Part shown: positions 54,133 to 63,629 of the stretch, piece by piece
Position numbering within the stretch: position 1 is the stretch's first letter
Layout: each line of letters starts with the position of its first letter
DNA from: Lewinellaceae bacterium
GTDB lineage: Bacteria > Bacteroidota > Bacteroidia > Chitinophagales > Saprospiraceae
NCBI GenBank assembly: GCA_016712415.1
Contig: JADJRC010000025.1
Span: 4,289 to 68,288, forward strand
Direction of reading: 5' to 3'
DNA: 64,000 nt
Position numbers and translations under genes: made by a program
Notes under the pieces: generated by a model
The model's database searches: none
The model's input: only the letters and a program-made list of their open reading frames with translations
Told to the model about the DNA's origin: nothing

Positions 54133-55911
54133 CTACCGAATGACCAGTTTTTTCAGCAGCGATTGCTCGCCTGTCTGTAACTGTACAAAATAGGCGCCCG
54201 GAACAAACCCGGAGGCATCGATGAAATAGTTGGTATGCCCGGCCGGAATTTCGCCCTGATATACAGATGCCGCCAGTTGACCCAGCGCATTATACATACT
54301 GATACGCCCGGTCGTTTTCGCCGTGGCAGAAACAGGAATGACCGTAATGGCCGATGCCGGGTTGGGATAAATATCGAGCAGTTCGGCTACGGCTGTGTTC
54401 TCCGTGCCGACACTTTCCTGTACACAAAAACTCCACCAGCCTTCCGGTGCAGGCAAGGGGCGCGTGATGGTTTTGCCGCTTGTCGCTTTTGCTTCGATAT
54501 AATAATACACCGTCGAGTTGGCCGCTTGAAGCGGAATAAAACCCTTGTGGGTCCAGGAAGTATCGTCCGCCAGGTAAACAGGCATATCGACACTCTGCCA
54601 GGGCCCTGCCGGATCGGTGGCATAATGGATACTGGCGGATTCTACCCCGCTGCGGTGTGCAATATTGGCCCATACCGGGTAGCCGTCCGGCCATTGCACA
54701 TTGTCCATGCAGGGCAATTCCTGGTGAACGATCTGCAGGGGGTCCGACACACCGATTTCCTTGGTGATGCAGTGGATAGCGCCAAGACTGGGAATGATAG
54801 CGTTGCAGTTGATGCCCACGATATGATACCCCGGCAGCGCGGATTCCCATATCCGCTGCGCCGTAGTGTCGAATTGCTCCTCGTAAAAGGGCACGATGAC
54901 GGTTTTGTTGACAAACACGGCGTTGGCGTACGTACGGTAGTCGCCGTTGGTATTGGGATACTGTCCGTTTTCCGGCGGCATGGGAACCCGGATAACCTTA
55001 AACGGGGTGCCGAAAACAGACTGGTAATTATCCAGCACAAAGGCAAGGTTGGCCTCAATCTGCGGACCGTCGGCAACACCCGGTGGGTACTGACCCACGA
55101 GCAGGGTCTCTTCGTCCAGCAGTTTCATGTGCATATCGATATGGTGTATGGCATCGTAGGGCAATTCCTTCATCTTGATGTAGCGCTCGATACCCATGTA
55201 TTCAGACAAGACCTGGTTGATCTGCACTTCATTTTTTGCAGATACGCCGTAAGGGTTGCCGGCCTCGTTTTCGGAAAGGATGAGTTTGGACGCGAAGGCC
55301 GTACCCAGGCCGTCCGACATAAAATTGCCGCCGGTGTTCACCAGGTCTGCCGGAGCGGATGTCGTGGCATACAGCGGAACGTTGAGGTACGGAGCTATGG
55401 TGGTGGAGATGGTATCATCCTTTGGCCGCGACGGCCGGTTGTATATCCAGTCCACGAGATAAAGCGAGTCCACATCGTTTGCATACACACAATTAGGGCC
55501 GTAATCGCGTATCCAGATCGAATTGTTGGGCGCTATCAGAAATTCCACGTTGGAGGAAAGGTTCACCCCGGCGGCAGTAAGGGCGTTGGTAGCGCTGATC
55601 ACGGTGCTCTGGTTGTCGCAGCAAATGATCACCCGGCACTCCTCCCTGGCGGCGCGCACGATTTCGGTCAGGATGGCCGGATATGTGCGCCAGGAGATCA
55701 GCAGGGCCTGCAATTCTTCCCATTCGGCCATGGCGCGTACCGGTGTGGGGGGCGGGTCGACCAAACCTGTTTGAGGAAATTCGCCGGGAACCGGCAACTG
55801 CTTGAGCAAAGCCTGCTCTTCAAAGGTCATAAAACGGGGCAAGACCGGGTCTGTTTGGGCAAACAGGTTGCCTGCCAGCAGAAAGGCAATAACGGAGTAA
55901 CGAAGTTTCAT
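54133..55911 (-). CDS. Secreted agmatine/peptidylarginine deiminase family protein with T9SS domain
   Basis: The product is 592 aa from MKLRYSVIAFLLAGNLFAQT, which gives a signal peptide; the frame upstream to 56070 is rejected because it lies beyond the promoter. The catalytic core of the guanidino-modifying (PAD_porph) fold is visible: Asp136 in WIRDYGPN, His257-x-Asp259 in AIHHIDMH, Asn330 in RTYANAVFV, Cys381 in LGAIHCITKEIG. A YNRPSRP segment at 157-163, an Ig-like domain (about 420-500) and a T9SS tail (LLDIYPNPASAITVIPV ... FVPGAYFVQLQTGEQ) follow. It either deiminates agmatine or citrullinates peptide arginine outside the cell, like PPAD of Porphyromonas gingivalis. Confidence 0.92.
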   Translation of the reverse strand: MKLRYSVIAFLLAGNLFAQTDPVLPRFMTFEEQALLKQLPVPGEFPQTGLVDPPPTPVRAMAEWEELQALLISWRTYPAILTEIVRAAREECRVIICCDNQSTVISATNALTAAGVNLSSNVEFLIAPNNSIWIRDYGPNCVYANDVDSLYLVDWIYNRPSRPKDDTISTTIAPYLNVPLYATTSAPADLVNTGGNFMSDGLGTAFASKLILSENEAGNPYGVSAKNEVQINQVLSEYMGIERYIKMKELPYDAIHHIDMHMKLLDEETLLVGQYPPGVADGPQIEANLAFVLDNYQSVFGTPFKVIRVPMPPENGQYPNTNGDYRTYANAVFVNKTVIVPFYEEQFDTTAQRIWESALPGYHIVGINCNAIIPSLGAIHCITKEIGVSDPLQIVHQELPCMDNVQWPDGYPVWANIAHRSGVESASIHYATDPAGPWQSVDMPVYLADDTSWTHKGFIPLQAANSTVYYYIEAKATSGKTITRPLPAPEGWWSFCVQESVGTENTAVAELLDIYPNPASAITVIPVSATAKTTGRISMYNALGQLAASVYQGEIPAGHTNYFIDASGFVPGAYFVQLQTGEQSLLKKLVIR

Positions 55912-55931
55912 AAATCGTGTATTTACTTGTC

Positions 55932-55964
55932 CAAAAATATTTCGCGCAACAGTATTCGCTTCAA
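55932..55964 (-). promoter_or_regulatory. Promoter of the deiminase gene
   Basis: On the minus strand TTG (55964-55962) is followed after 22 bases by TATTTTTG (55939-55932), a perfect TAnnTTTG. The ATG at 55911 is 20 bases further. Confidence 0.55.
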
Positions 55965-56165
55965 TATTTTCACAAAAATGAGGTATTCCACGAAACAATG
56001 TGCGGACTTTTTCACAAACTGAAAAAAAACAGCCCATTCGGCACCAAAAAAAAGCGGCGTGCCATTGCACACCGCTTGAACAAAACCCATTCTATCGTAT
56101 GAAGCAAAACTGTTAACCAAAGTTGCGGGCCGTTTCGTCATGGACGAAATGGCGATTCCTCCCTG

Positions 56166-56852
56166 TCACACCGCTATCGGCAACGCGTTCAAATCGCGGA
56201 GAAGGATTTTCTTGCGATTGAAATACAGCACGTTGGAGCGTTTCAGTTGATTGAGCACTGCAGTCACCATTTGCCGGCTGGTACCGGTAAGGTCGGCGAT
56301 ATCCTGGTGCGTCATATTGTGTTTAACCAGCGTTTCGAACCCGATCCTGCGTCCCTGCTCGATGCCCATCTGGTGTAAATATTCGAGTATGCGGCTTTTG
56401 GAGTCCTTCAACACCACATTTTCCAGTTGGATCTCGGTGTAGCGCAGGCGTTCGCCCAAAAAATGCAAAAGCGACTGTGCAAATGCAAAATTGCTGCGCA
56501 TAAGGGTCAGCAATGTTTGTGCATCAAATTCAAGCGCTTCCACCTGGTCGTCCATGGCATACGCAAAATCACGCCGCTGGGTATCTCCTGTCAGGCATGA
56601 TTCACCGAACAGGTTTCCTCCGCGAACCACGTACTTGATGATGTCTTTTTTCTCCGCGTGTACCGCTATTTTCACAACGCCCTTGAGCAGAAAAAATACT
56701 TTATTTGACGGTTGTCCGGGCTTGTACAGTACCTGATGACGGGTAAAAACATTGATTGTGGCAGCGCGCTGCAACATCATACGTTCTTCCGGGGTCAGTA
56801 CGGCAAAAACCGGGTTGGTTTCCAGTACGGGTAATATCGTTTTCGTATCCAT
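56166..56852 (-). CDS. Crp/Fnr-family transcriptional regulator
   Basis: The product is 228 aa from MDTKTILPVLETNPVFAVLTPEE; the open frame extends to 56903 but this ATG fits the family. It has a cyclic-nucleotide-binding-like beta roll (residues about 20-125; LYKPGQPSNKVFFLLKGVVKIAV, RGGNLFGESCLTGD) and a C-terminal winged helix (HNMTHQDIADLTGTSRQMVTAVLNQLKRSNVLYFNRKKILL). No Fe-S Cys pattern is seen, so it is more Crp-like than Fnr-like. The effector is unknown. It is divergent from the ECF sigma gene. Confidence 0.92.
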   Translation of the reverse strand: MDTKTILPVLETNPVFAVLTPEERMMLQRAATINVFTRHQVLYKPGQPSNKVFFLLKGVVKIAVHAEKKDIIKYVVRGGNLFGESCLTGDTQRRDFAYAMDDQVEALEFDAQTLLTLMRSNFAFAQSLLHFLGERLRYTEIQLENVVLKDSKSRILEYLHQMGIEQGRRIGFETLVKHNMTHQDIADLTGTSRQMVTAVLNQLKRSNVLYFNRKKILLRDLNALPIAV

Positions 56853-57105
56853 GTAGCAGTAGTAGTATGTATTAGTTCGGTCGTATTTGTGAGATAAGGA
56901 CAATGCCGTTGCTCAAAACCCCTACGCCGTCGCAGAAAATTATTTTCGGCGGCTGCTGCCAGGCAAGCGGCATCCGAGACGATCTATCCATTATCACAAA
57001 ACTATATCTTGCGTATTTTAGATTTTATACATAAATATAATTTTCAGGTATAAAAAATTGCGCCTTTTCAAAATAAAAATTTTCGGACTTTTGAGCGACG
57101 GCGAT

Positions 57106-57714
57106 ATGGAATCCTCCCTTACTGACACATCAGATCAACAATGGCTCGACGCCCTGCGCGACGGCGACGAAACTGCCTTGCGCAGTATCTTCGACCGCCA
57201 TTATTCCCTGTTGCTGGGCGATGTGTACCGCATTGTTCCGGACGAGGCGCTTTGCCAGGACCTCGCGCAGGAAGTGTTTGTAGAACTGTGGCGCAAGCGC
57301 GGCGAACTAGATATCCACACTTCCCTGCGCGCCTATCTCCGTCGCGCCGCCATCAACAAAGCCCTGAACCATATCAAAGCCAGCAGGCGGATGTCTTTCG
57401 ACGAACCCGGCGAACTCCGCCATACCGCCGACACTTCCGAACACGACATCAGGGAGCAGGCGGCGCAGGAATCGCTCGAAGCTGCGTTGCACCGTGCTAT
57501 CGAGGCCCTTCCGGAAAAATGCCGACTGGTATTTTCCCTCAGCCGCTTCGAAAACCTCTCGCACCGGGAAATTGCCGAAAAACTCGACATTTCCGTAAAA
57601 ACCATTGAAAACCAGATCACTAAAGCGATGAAACTACTCCGTCAGGCCTTACTGGAATACCGCGATTTGTCGCCGGTTGTCATTTGGCTGCTAAAATGGT
57701 GGTGGGGAGCGTAG
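57106..57714 (+). CDS. ECF-family RNA polymerase sigma factor
   Basis: The product is 202 aa from MESSLTDTSDQQWLDALRDGDETALRSIFDRHY; the frame from 57058 starts with an unlikely extension. Region 2 is present (EALCQDLAQEVFVELWRKRGEL, SLRAYLRRAAINKALNHIKASRR), as is region 4 (LPEKCRLVFSLSRFENLSHREIAEKLDISVKTIENQITKAMKLLRQAL). It is the typical Bacteroidota ECF sigma paired with a FecR-type anti-sigma, here encoded 65 bases downstream, and a TonB receptor. It should activate this module or other targets when the receptor is loaded. Confidence 0.94.
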   Translation: MESSLTDTSDQQWLDALRDGDETALRSIFDRHYSLLLGDVYRIVPDEALCQDLAQEVFVELWRKRGELDIHTSLRAYLRRAAINKALNHIKASRRMSFDEPGELRHTADTSEHDIREQAAQESLEAALHRAIEALPEKCRLVFSLSRFENLSHREIAEKLDISVKTIENQITKAMKLLRQALLEYRDLSPVVIWLLKWWWGA

Positions 57715-57779
57715 GGGGTTCCCATCCTTTCATTGTCTTTAATACGACTACTCAAAATGCCCGCGAAAAACCAAAACCA

Positions 57780-58805
57780 ATGCAAGCGAACGACAACTAC
57801 ATCCTGCTATTGCACAAACGGTTCACCGGAGCGATCACCCCGGAAGAGTCCGCCGTGCTCCAACAATGGCTCGGCCAATCGGCCGAAAACAGACAGTTCG
57901 CCACTGAACTGGAGGATGTGTGGCAAAAAAGCGCCGGATACAGCAAGACATTTTCACCCGATCTCGACGCCGCTTTCCGGCAAGTGCAGTCCGCCATAAG
58001 AAAGGATGAACAGCCCCGCTCCAAAGTGGTCCCCCTCGGCCGCCAACTGCTCCGCTGGGCGGCAGCGCTGGCCCTTGTTCTTTCTGCCGTTTGGGTATAT
58101 CGCCAGTCCAATGCGCCCGTCCAGATGGTCAGTGTTCAGGTGGCGGATCAGGATAAACGCCTGTTCCTCCTGCCCGACGGTTCGAAGGTCTGGTTGCGCC
58201 ACTCCGGCAAACTGGAATATCCCGAAGCGTTTTCCGGCTCAAAACGAGCGGTGACCCTTAGCGGAGAAGCCTACTTCGAAGTAGCCCATAATCCGGATCA
58301 GCCCTTTGAAGTGGATATGCCCAATGGCGACCGCGTGGAAGTGCTGGGTACCCGGTTCGGCGTTCGGGTGGCCGATGACCAACTCAGCACCGACGTGTTT
58401 GTGCGCTCCGGAAAGGTGCGTTTCACCCCGGAAGCAACAGTGCGCAGCAACCTGCCCGCCTCCGCCCGGAGCGCCGTGCTGACCGCCCGGCAAAAAGCCA
58501 CCTACAACCGTAGTACCCGCCAATTATTGGTACACAACAGCACCAACCTCAACGAACTGGCCTGGCAGAGCGGCGGACTTGAATTCGTAAAAACACCGCT
58601 TGCCGAGGTCATCGCCGACCTTCAACAATACTATAAGGTAAAAATTACACTCCAGAATACCGGAATAAGCCAATGCGAGTACACGTCACCATTGACCAAC
58701 CGGCCTATCGAAAAAGTGCTGGAAAACCTCGCCTTAACCTACCAATTCCGGATCACCACACCGGAACCGGGAGTATATTTACTCACCGGCGGAACCTGTC
58801 AGTAA
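57780..58805 (+). CDS. FecR-family anti-sigma factor with DUF4974
   Basis: The product is 341 aa from MQANDNYILLLHKRFTGAITPEES. There is an N-terminal cytoplasmic anti-sigma region (LQQWLGQSAENRQFATELEDVWQ), one membrane span (LRWAAALALVLSAVWVY, about residue 85-101), a periplasmic FecR domain (LPDGSKVWLRHSGKLEYPEAFSG, TLSGEAYFEVAHNPDQPF, VEVLGTRFGVR) and a C-terminal DUF4974 (FVKTPLAEVIADLQQYYKVKITLQN). It holds the ECF sigma factor at the membrane until the TonB receptor signals. The next gene follows after 68 bases. Confidence 0.94.
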   Translation: MQANDNYILLLHKRFTGAITPEESAVLQQWLGQSAENRQFATELEDVWQKSAGYSKTFSPDLDAAFRQVQSAIRKDEQPRSKVVPLGRQLLRWAAALALVLSAVWVYRQSNAPVQMVSVQVADQDKRLFLLPDGSKVWLRHSGKLEYPEAFSGSKRAVTLSGEAYFEVAHNPDQPFEVDMPNGDRVEVLGTRFGVRVADDQLSTDVFVRSGKVRFTPEATVRSNLPASARSAVLTARQKATYNRSTRQLLVHNSTNLNELAWQSGGLEFVKTPLAEVIADLQQYYKVKITLQNTGISQCEYTSPLTNRPIEKVLENLALTYQFRITTPEPGVYLLTGGTCQ

Positions 58806-58873
58806 AGCCAAACTGATGCTTTTGCGCTGAAATGCAGCGCAAGCGCCTTAACTTGCACCTTCGTTTTCAAAAC

Positions 58874-61522
58874 ATGGTGATTCGGGTTAAGGCGTTTTTT
58901 TTTGTTATCTGCTGCTTCCTCGCAGTCTGCGCTGCGGCACAAGTGCCCGCAGCAATCGACTTCGAGTGCAACGCCTGTCCGCCCGCCGAAGCGCTGGTCA
59001 AACTCAGCCTGCAAACCAAGGTCAATATTGCCTTCAACGACCGGTTTTTCAGCCGGTGCAGCCCCGTCACCATTCAGGCACGGGGCGCGTCGCTCCCTGC
59101 CCTGCTCGATCAGATCAGCGCCTGCGCAAAAGTGTCGTACAAGATCGACGGCGACCAGGTGATCTTTTTCAGAAAAGCGCTCAAATACACCCTCAGCGGC
59201 TATATCCAGGATATTGAAACAGGGGAACGCCTGATCGGCGCCGGCATTCGCTCCGCCTCTGACAAGGGCGTCGGCACGGTCAGCAACGAGTTCGGCTTTT
59301 TCAGCCTTAAACTGGACGACGGCGAGCATAAAATTGTCGTGTCGTTTATCGGCTACCGCAACGAAAACATCAACCTGCTGCTTACCTCCGACCGTTTTGC
59401 CACCATCAAAATGCGCGCGAACAGCGAATTGCCCGAGGTGGTGATCTCCGCGCTCCCCGCTTCCGACAGCAGGCTGCACAGCGTGGAAACACAAAACAAC
59501 CTTTCCCTGAACAGCCTGAACGCCCTGCCCATGCCCGGCGGCGAAGCCGACCTGATGCGCATGGCGGCCCTGCAGCCCGGCATACAAACGGGCGTCGACG
59601 GCGTGGGCGGCATGCACGTGCGTGGCGGCAATGCCGACCAGAACCTAATCCTGCTCGACGATGTGCCGGTGTACAACCCCAGCCACGCCCTCGGCCTGTT
59701 CTCTATCTTCAACCCCGACATGGTGAGCCATGCGCGGATGTGGAAGGGCGACTTTCCGGCGCGATACGGGGGCCGCGCCTCTTCGGTAGTCGATATCCGG
59801 ACCCGCGACGGCGATTTCCGGCAATACCACGCCAATGCCTCGGTCGGCCTTTTCGCCTCCTCGCTGTCGGTCGAAGGTCCGCTGCGCCGCGACCGCAGCG
59901 CCTTCCTCGTGGCGGGCCGCACCACGTATTTCGAGCCCTGGATCGACTTTTTCAGCAAAAGAGGCAACCTGATCACCTTTTCAGGCGACAACGCCGGCTA
60001 CCGCTTTTACGACCTGAATGTAAAACTGAACTACGTGTTATCCGACCGCGACCGCTTGTATTTCAGTTATTATTACGGCGGCGACCTTTTCCAGAACCAG
60101 TTTGACCAGCGCTACACCGACGATGCGGGTCTTCAAACCGACCGCTATACCCTCAACTCCAACTGGGGCAACAACATCGCCGCGCTGCGCTGGAATCACG
60201 TGGTGAGTAAAAACCTGTTTTCCAACACCACGATTCGATACAGCCAGTTTTACTACCAGAGCCAACTGGCCTTCAATTCGACCTTCCTGTACGCCAACGG
60301 GAAAACAGGCACGCTGGCCGATTACGGACTACTCTACCAGACGTTTATCCGTGACTGGTCGGGCAAAACCGACTTCACCTATTATCCCACCGATCAGGCG
60401 ACGGTCCGCTGGGGCCTTTCGTACACCCTGCACGACTTCCGTCCCGGCGCCATTTCCGTCAACTTTTTGCAGCCGGGTCAGTCGCCGACCGCCATCGATT
60501 CGCTGGCCAATATCCTCGACAACAACGAACAACTCGGCGCCGACGAGGCGGAGGCCTATTTCGACATGGAGATCAGACCGTCCAAAAACTGGCGCGTCGA
60601 AATGGGGGTGAACGGCTCAACCTTCCAGATCAGGAATACCGGTTACCGGGCCCTGCTGCCGCGTTTTCGGGTGCTGCGCAGCGGTCCGCGCGGCTGGACG
60701 CAGTGGGTCGGCTACCACCGCAACACCCAGTACCTGCACCAGATCGGTTCCTTCAACATCAGCCTGCCCTTCGAACTCTGGGTGCCTTCCACACCGAAAG
60801 TGCCGCCGGAACAGGTGTGGCAACTCTCGCTCGGCATCGGCAAACAACACCGCAAATGGGGCTGGCAGGTGGAGGGCTATTACAAACGCCTCGACCGGGT
60901 GCTCACTTTCCTGACTTCCAACGACGCGCTGGTGACCGGCGGCGCCGAAGACGCCAGCGGCTGGGAAGACCGGGTCGCCACGGGAGAAGGGCGCAGTTAC
61001 GGCGCCGAACTCTCCATCGAGAAATCCTTTGGAAGTACCACAGGATCAATTGCTTATACCCTATCCAAGACGGATCGCCGCTTTCCTGACATCAATTCCG
61101 GCGAGACCTTTCCCTTTCGGTATGACCGACTGCACGATCTGAAGATCAGCCTGCACCAGCGCATCGCCTCCTGGCTGAGCGCCGACCTCGTGTGGGCCTA
61201 TGCCACCGGCAACCCCATTACGCTGGCCGGGGTGAAATACACCCACCAGTCGCCCGGCAACGACCTCAAACGAGAGGTATATGTGTTTACCGAAGTGAAC
61301 GGCTACCGGCTGCCGGCATACCACCGCCTCGACGTGGCTTTCAATGCGCGGTTCACTTCGGGGCGTGTCCGGCACGGCTTCCAACTCGGAGTGTACAACG
61401 CCTACAACCGCTACAACCCCTTTTACCTCTACCTCGACGGGCGCAGCGGCGAAAAAGGCAAGGCCATACAATATACCCTGCTGCCCATACTTCCGGCATT
61501 TCGGTATGAAATAAAACTGTAA
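58874..61522 (+). CDS. TonB-dependent receptor with STN signalling domain
   Basis: The product is 882 aa from MVIRVKAFFFVICCFLAVCAAAQ, a signal peptide. An STN (secretin/TonB short N-terminal) domain at about 25-115 (FECNACPPAEALVKLSLQTKVNIAF, ALLDQISACAKVSYKIDGDQVIF) is the part that talks to FecR. A CarboxypepD-like domain follows (YTLSGYIQDIETGERLIGAGI), then the plug (ALPMPGGEADLMRMAALQPGIQTG, MHVRGGNADQNLILLDDVPVYNPSHALG) and a beta-barrel ending ILPAFRYEIKL. The substrate is unknown. The operon context with ECF sigma and FecR indicates ligand-induced signalling. The frame at 58832 has a longer, non-signal start. Confidence 0.95.
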   Translation: MVIRVKAFFFVICCFLAVCAAAQVPAAIDFECNACPPAEALVKLSLQTKVNIAFNDRFFSRCSPVTIQARGASLPALLDQISACAKVSYKIDGDQVIFFRKALKYTLSGYIQDIETGERLIGAGIRSASDKGVGTVSNEFGFFSLKLDDGEHKIVVSFIGYRNENINLLLTSDRFATIKMRANSELPEVVISALPASDSRLHSVETQNNLSLNSLNALPMPGGEADLMRMAALQPGIQTGVDGVGGMHVRGGNADQNLILLDDVPVYNPSHALGLFSIFNPDMVSHARMWKGDFPARYGGRASSVVDIRTRDGDFRQYHANASVGLFASSLSVEGPLRRDRSAFLVAGRTTYFEPWIDFFSKRGNLITFSGDNAGYRFYDLNVKLNYVLSDRDRLYFSYYYGGDLFQNQFDQRYTDDAGLQTDRYTLNSNWGNNIAALRWNHVVSKNLFSNTTIRYSQFYYQSQLAFNSTFLYANGKTGTLADYGLLYQTFIRDWSGKTDFTYYPTDQATVRWGLSYTLHDFRPGAISVNFLQPGQSPTAIDSLANILDNNEQLGADEAEAYFDMEIRPSKNWRVEMGVNGSTFQIRNTGYRALLPRFRVLRSGPRGWTQWVGYHRNTQYLHQIGSFNISLPFELWVPSTPKVPPEQVWQLSLGIGKQHRKWGWQVEGYYKRLDRVLTFLTSNDALVTGGAEDASGWEDRVATGEGRSYGAELSIEKSFGSTTGSIAYTLSKTDRRFPDINSGETFPFRYDRLHDLKISLHQRIASWLSADLVWAYATGNPITLAGVKYTHQSPGNDLKREVYVFTEVNGYRLPAYHRLDVAFNARFTSGRVRHGFQLGVYNAYNRYNPFYLYLDGRSGEKGKAIQYTLLPILPAFRYEIKL

Positions 61523-61574
61523 TCCGCTATGCAGGAATATTGATGATTGGCGGAAAAATCCCCACCTTTACGCT

Positions 61575-62531
61575 TTGAAACGAGCGACATTGAAACACCG
61601 CCTGTCATACCTTCCGAGATTCATCCTGATCGCATTCATTTTCCTGGTGCAATGCGCCCGGGAGGTGACGATCGACATACCCGAAGAAGAAACCCGGATC
61701 GTGGCCGTTTGTCATTTTACCCCCGGCGAAACATTCAAGGTAAAAGTGTCGCTCAGCCAGCCGGTTTATGATTCCGGCGATCCGGTTATTCCGGAAAAAG
61801 TGGACCTGACACTGGCCAAAGAAGGCGCTTTTATCGATAAATTGTACGCTGCGACTTCCGACGACGGCCAGTTGTACTGGGAAAGCCGCGACCTGGCGGA
61901 GCCGGGCGTTGCGTTTTCTATCACAGCGCGGGTCGACGGCATGAAGACGATCTATGCCACGAGTGCCGTGCCGCCCCACTACCCTGTCGCGCCGGTACAG
62001 ATCAAGCCGGCCGACATCAGCGAGACCATCCTCAGCGACGGGAGGCGCCTGCTCAATGTTCCACTGGAACTGCACCTGGAGCAGTTACCTGAAAAAAATC
62101 CGTTTTTCGCCTTTTCGCTCAAACACGATGTGGACGTGTTGCAAAATGTTGGCGGCGAATGGGTTACGGACTATACCTACGAGGGACTGCCCACCAACTA
62201 CTCTGCCGACGGCCGCACCCTTTCACTGCTGTACGACCTGTCGGAACCCGTCGTATTGATCAGCGACAAGTTCTGGAGCGAAGACCACCGCACCTTGTAC
62301 CTGGATGCAAAAATCCCGTACGACCCTGCCAAGCACGAAAAACCGCGCCGCATCTACGTGGAATGGCGCACCTTGTCTGAAGAATTCTACCGCTACCACC
62401 TTTCCATCGCCCGGCAGGGCAGCACGCTGCCCCTGAGCGATCCCGATGCCGTGTACAACAACGTACAGGATGGCTACGGCAATTTTTCCGGGTACTCCGT
62501 GGAAGTGGAGATGGTGGAGTTGCCGTTTTGA
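61575..62531 (+). CDS. DUF4249 family lipoprotein, partner of the TonB receptor
   Basis: The product is about 318 aa starting at TTG (LKRATLKHRLSYLPRFILIAFIFLVQC), with the likely lipidated Cys27; another TTG at 61590 is possible and no ATG gives the signal peptide. The body matches DUF4249: CAREVTIDIPEEETRIVAVCHFTPGETFKVKVSLSQPVYD, later VEWRTLSEEFYRYHLSIARQG and the C-terminal NVQDGYGNFSGYSVEVEMV. DUF4249 proteins usually follow a TonB receptor of this type and are thought to be surface partners for substrate capture. The gap to the receptor gene is 52 bases. Confidence 0.88.
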   Translation: MKRATLKHRLSYLPRFILIAFIFLVQCAREVTIDIPEEETRIVAVCHFTPGETFKVKVSLSQPVYDSGDPVIPEKVDLTLAKEGAFIDKLYAATSDDGQLYWESRDLAEPGVAFSITARVDGMKTIYATSAVPPHYPVAPVQIKPADISETILSDGRRLLNVPLELHLEQLPEKNPFFAFSLKHDVDVLQNVGGEWVTDYTYEGLPTNYSADGRTLSLLYDLSEPVVLISDKFWSEDHRTLYLDAKIPYDPAKHEKPRRIYVEWRTLSEEFYRYHLSIARQGSTLPLSDPDAVYNNVQDGYGNFSGYSVEVEMVELPF

Positions 62532-62604
62532 TCTTTCCGTCAAAATTTCCCCTTTTGAACAATTCTAAAGTATGCTATTGTCCCTGTATGGCAACATTTT
62601 TCCC

Positions 62605-62612
62605 TAATTTTG
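62605..62612 (+). promoter_or_regulatory. Bacteroidota -7 box for mdh
   Basis: TAATTTTG matches TAnnTTTG exactly, 44 bases before the mdh ATG. A TTG at 62578-62580 is 24 bases upstream. Confidence 0.5.
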
Positions 62613-62656
62613 CCCCGCATTACTGCAATTGTCACTTTTAAACCAAGCCTTAACGA

Positions 62657-63590
62657 ATGAGTAAAATTACCGTGGTCGGCGCCGGAAACGTAGGCGCTAC
62701 CTGTGCGAACGTACTCGCTCACGCAGACATCGTCAATGAAGTTTACTGATTGACATTCAGGGAAATATGGGCCAAGGGCAAGCCCTCGACATGTGGCAGC
62801 AGGCGCCGGTGGACGGTTATTCCACGCGTGTGACCGGCGGCGATGATTACGCCCTCACGGCCAATCCGGACATTGTCGTCATCACCGCCGGCATTCCCGC
62901 AAACCGGGCATGAGCCGCGACGACCTGATCTCCACGAACGCCAAAATCGTGGTGTCCGTCACGCAAACATCCTGAAATACACGCCGAATCCGATCATCAT
63001 CGTGGTATCCAACCCGCTGGACGTGATGACTTATGCCTGCTGGAAAGCCTCCGGACTGAGCGACAAACGCGTACTCGGCATGGCCGGCGTACTCGACACC
63101 GCGCGCTACCGCGCCTTCCTCGCCGAAGCGCTCCATGTGTCGCCAAAAGATATCCAGGCCATGCTCATGGGCGGACACGGCGATACCATGGTGCCGCTGC
63201 CCCGCTACACCACCGTGAGCGGCATCCCCGTGACGGAGATGCTCAAAAAGGAAAAACTCGATGCCATCATCGAGCGCACCAAATTCGGCGGCGGCGAACT
63301 CGTCAACCTGATGGGTACTTCCGCCTGGTATGCCCCCAGGCGCAGCCTGCTGCCCAAATGGCTATTTCGATCATAAAAGACGACAAGCGCATCTATCCCT
63401 GCTGCGTCCGACTGAACGGTCAATACAAACTGAAAGATTTTCGTCGGCGCACCGGTCAAACTGGGCCGCAAAGGCGTGCCAGGAGATCGTGAAACTGCGC
63501 CTGAAGAAAGACGAACAGGAATTGCTCCAGAAGTCTGCGGCCGCAGTTAAGGAAGTAGCCGATGCGCTGGATGCGATGAAACTGATTTAA
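62657..63590 (+). CDS. mdh: Malate dehydrogenase, with multiple indels
   Basis: Fragments in all three frames join into one enzyme of about 310 aa. Pieces in order: MSKITVVGAGNVGATCANVLA (NAD-binding GAGNVG), GNMGQGKALDMWQQAPVDGYSTRV, MSRDDLISTNAKIVVSV, NPIIIVVSNPLDVMTYACWKASG, MLMGGHGDTMVPLPRY (catalytic His), LVNLMGTSAWYAP, and a C terminus VADALDAMKLI. Single-base losses or gains are inferred near 62743, 62897, 62967, 63333-63350, 63440 and 63470. This density in an essential TCA-cycle gene means poor sequence quality rather than decay. Confidence 0.93.
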
Positions 63591-63600
63591 TTTTTTCTAC

Positions 63601-63629
63601 GGAGCGTCTCACCCCGAGTGAGACGCTCC
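63601..63629. terminator. 12-bp perfect hairpin after mdh
   Basis: GGAGCGTCTCAC (63601-63612) pairs with GTGAGACGCTCC (63618-63629) over a 5-base loop. It starts 10 bases after the mdh stop. No T-run follows on the plus strand, while on the minus strand the hairpin is followed by an AT-rich segment. It is probably a transcript end or mRNA 3' stabiliser. Confidence 0.55.

Noticed and set aside
54235..56022. A 595-codon plus-strand frame
   Set aside because: Antisense shadow of the deiminase gene, with no recognisable motif; the minus strand has the full catalytic set.
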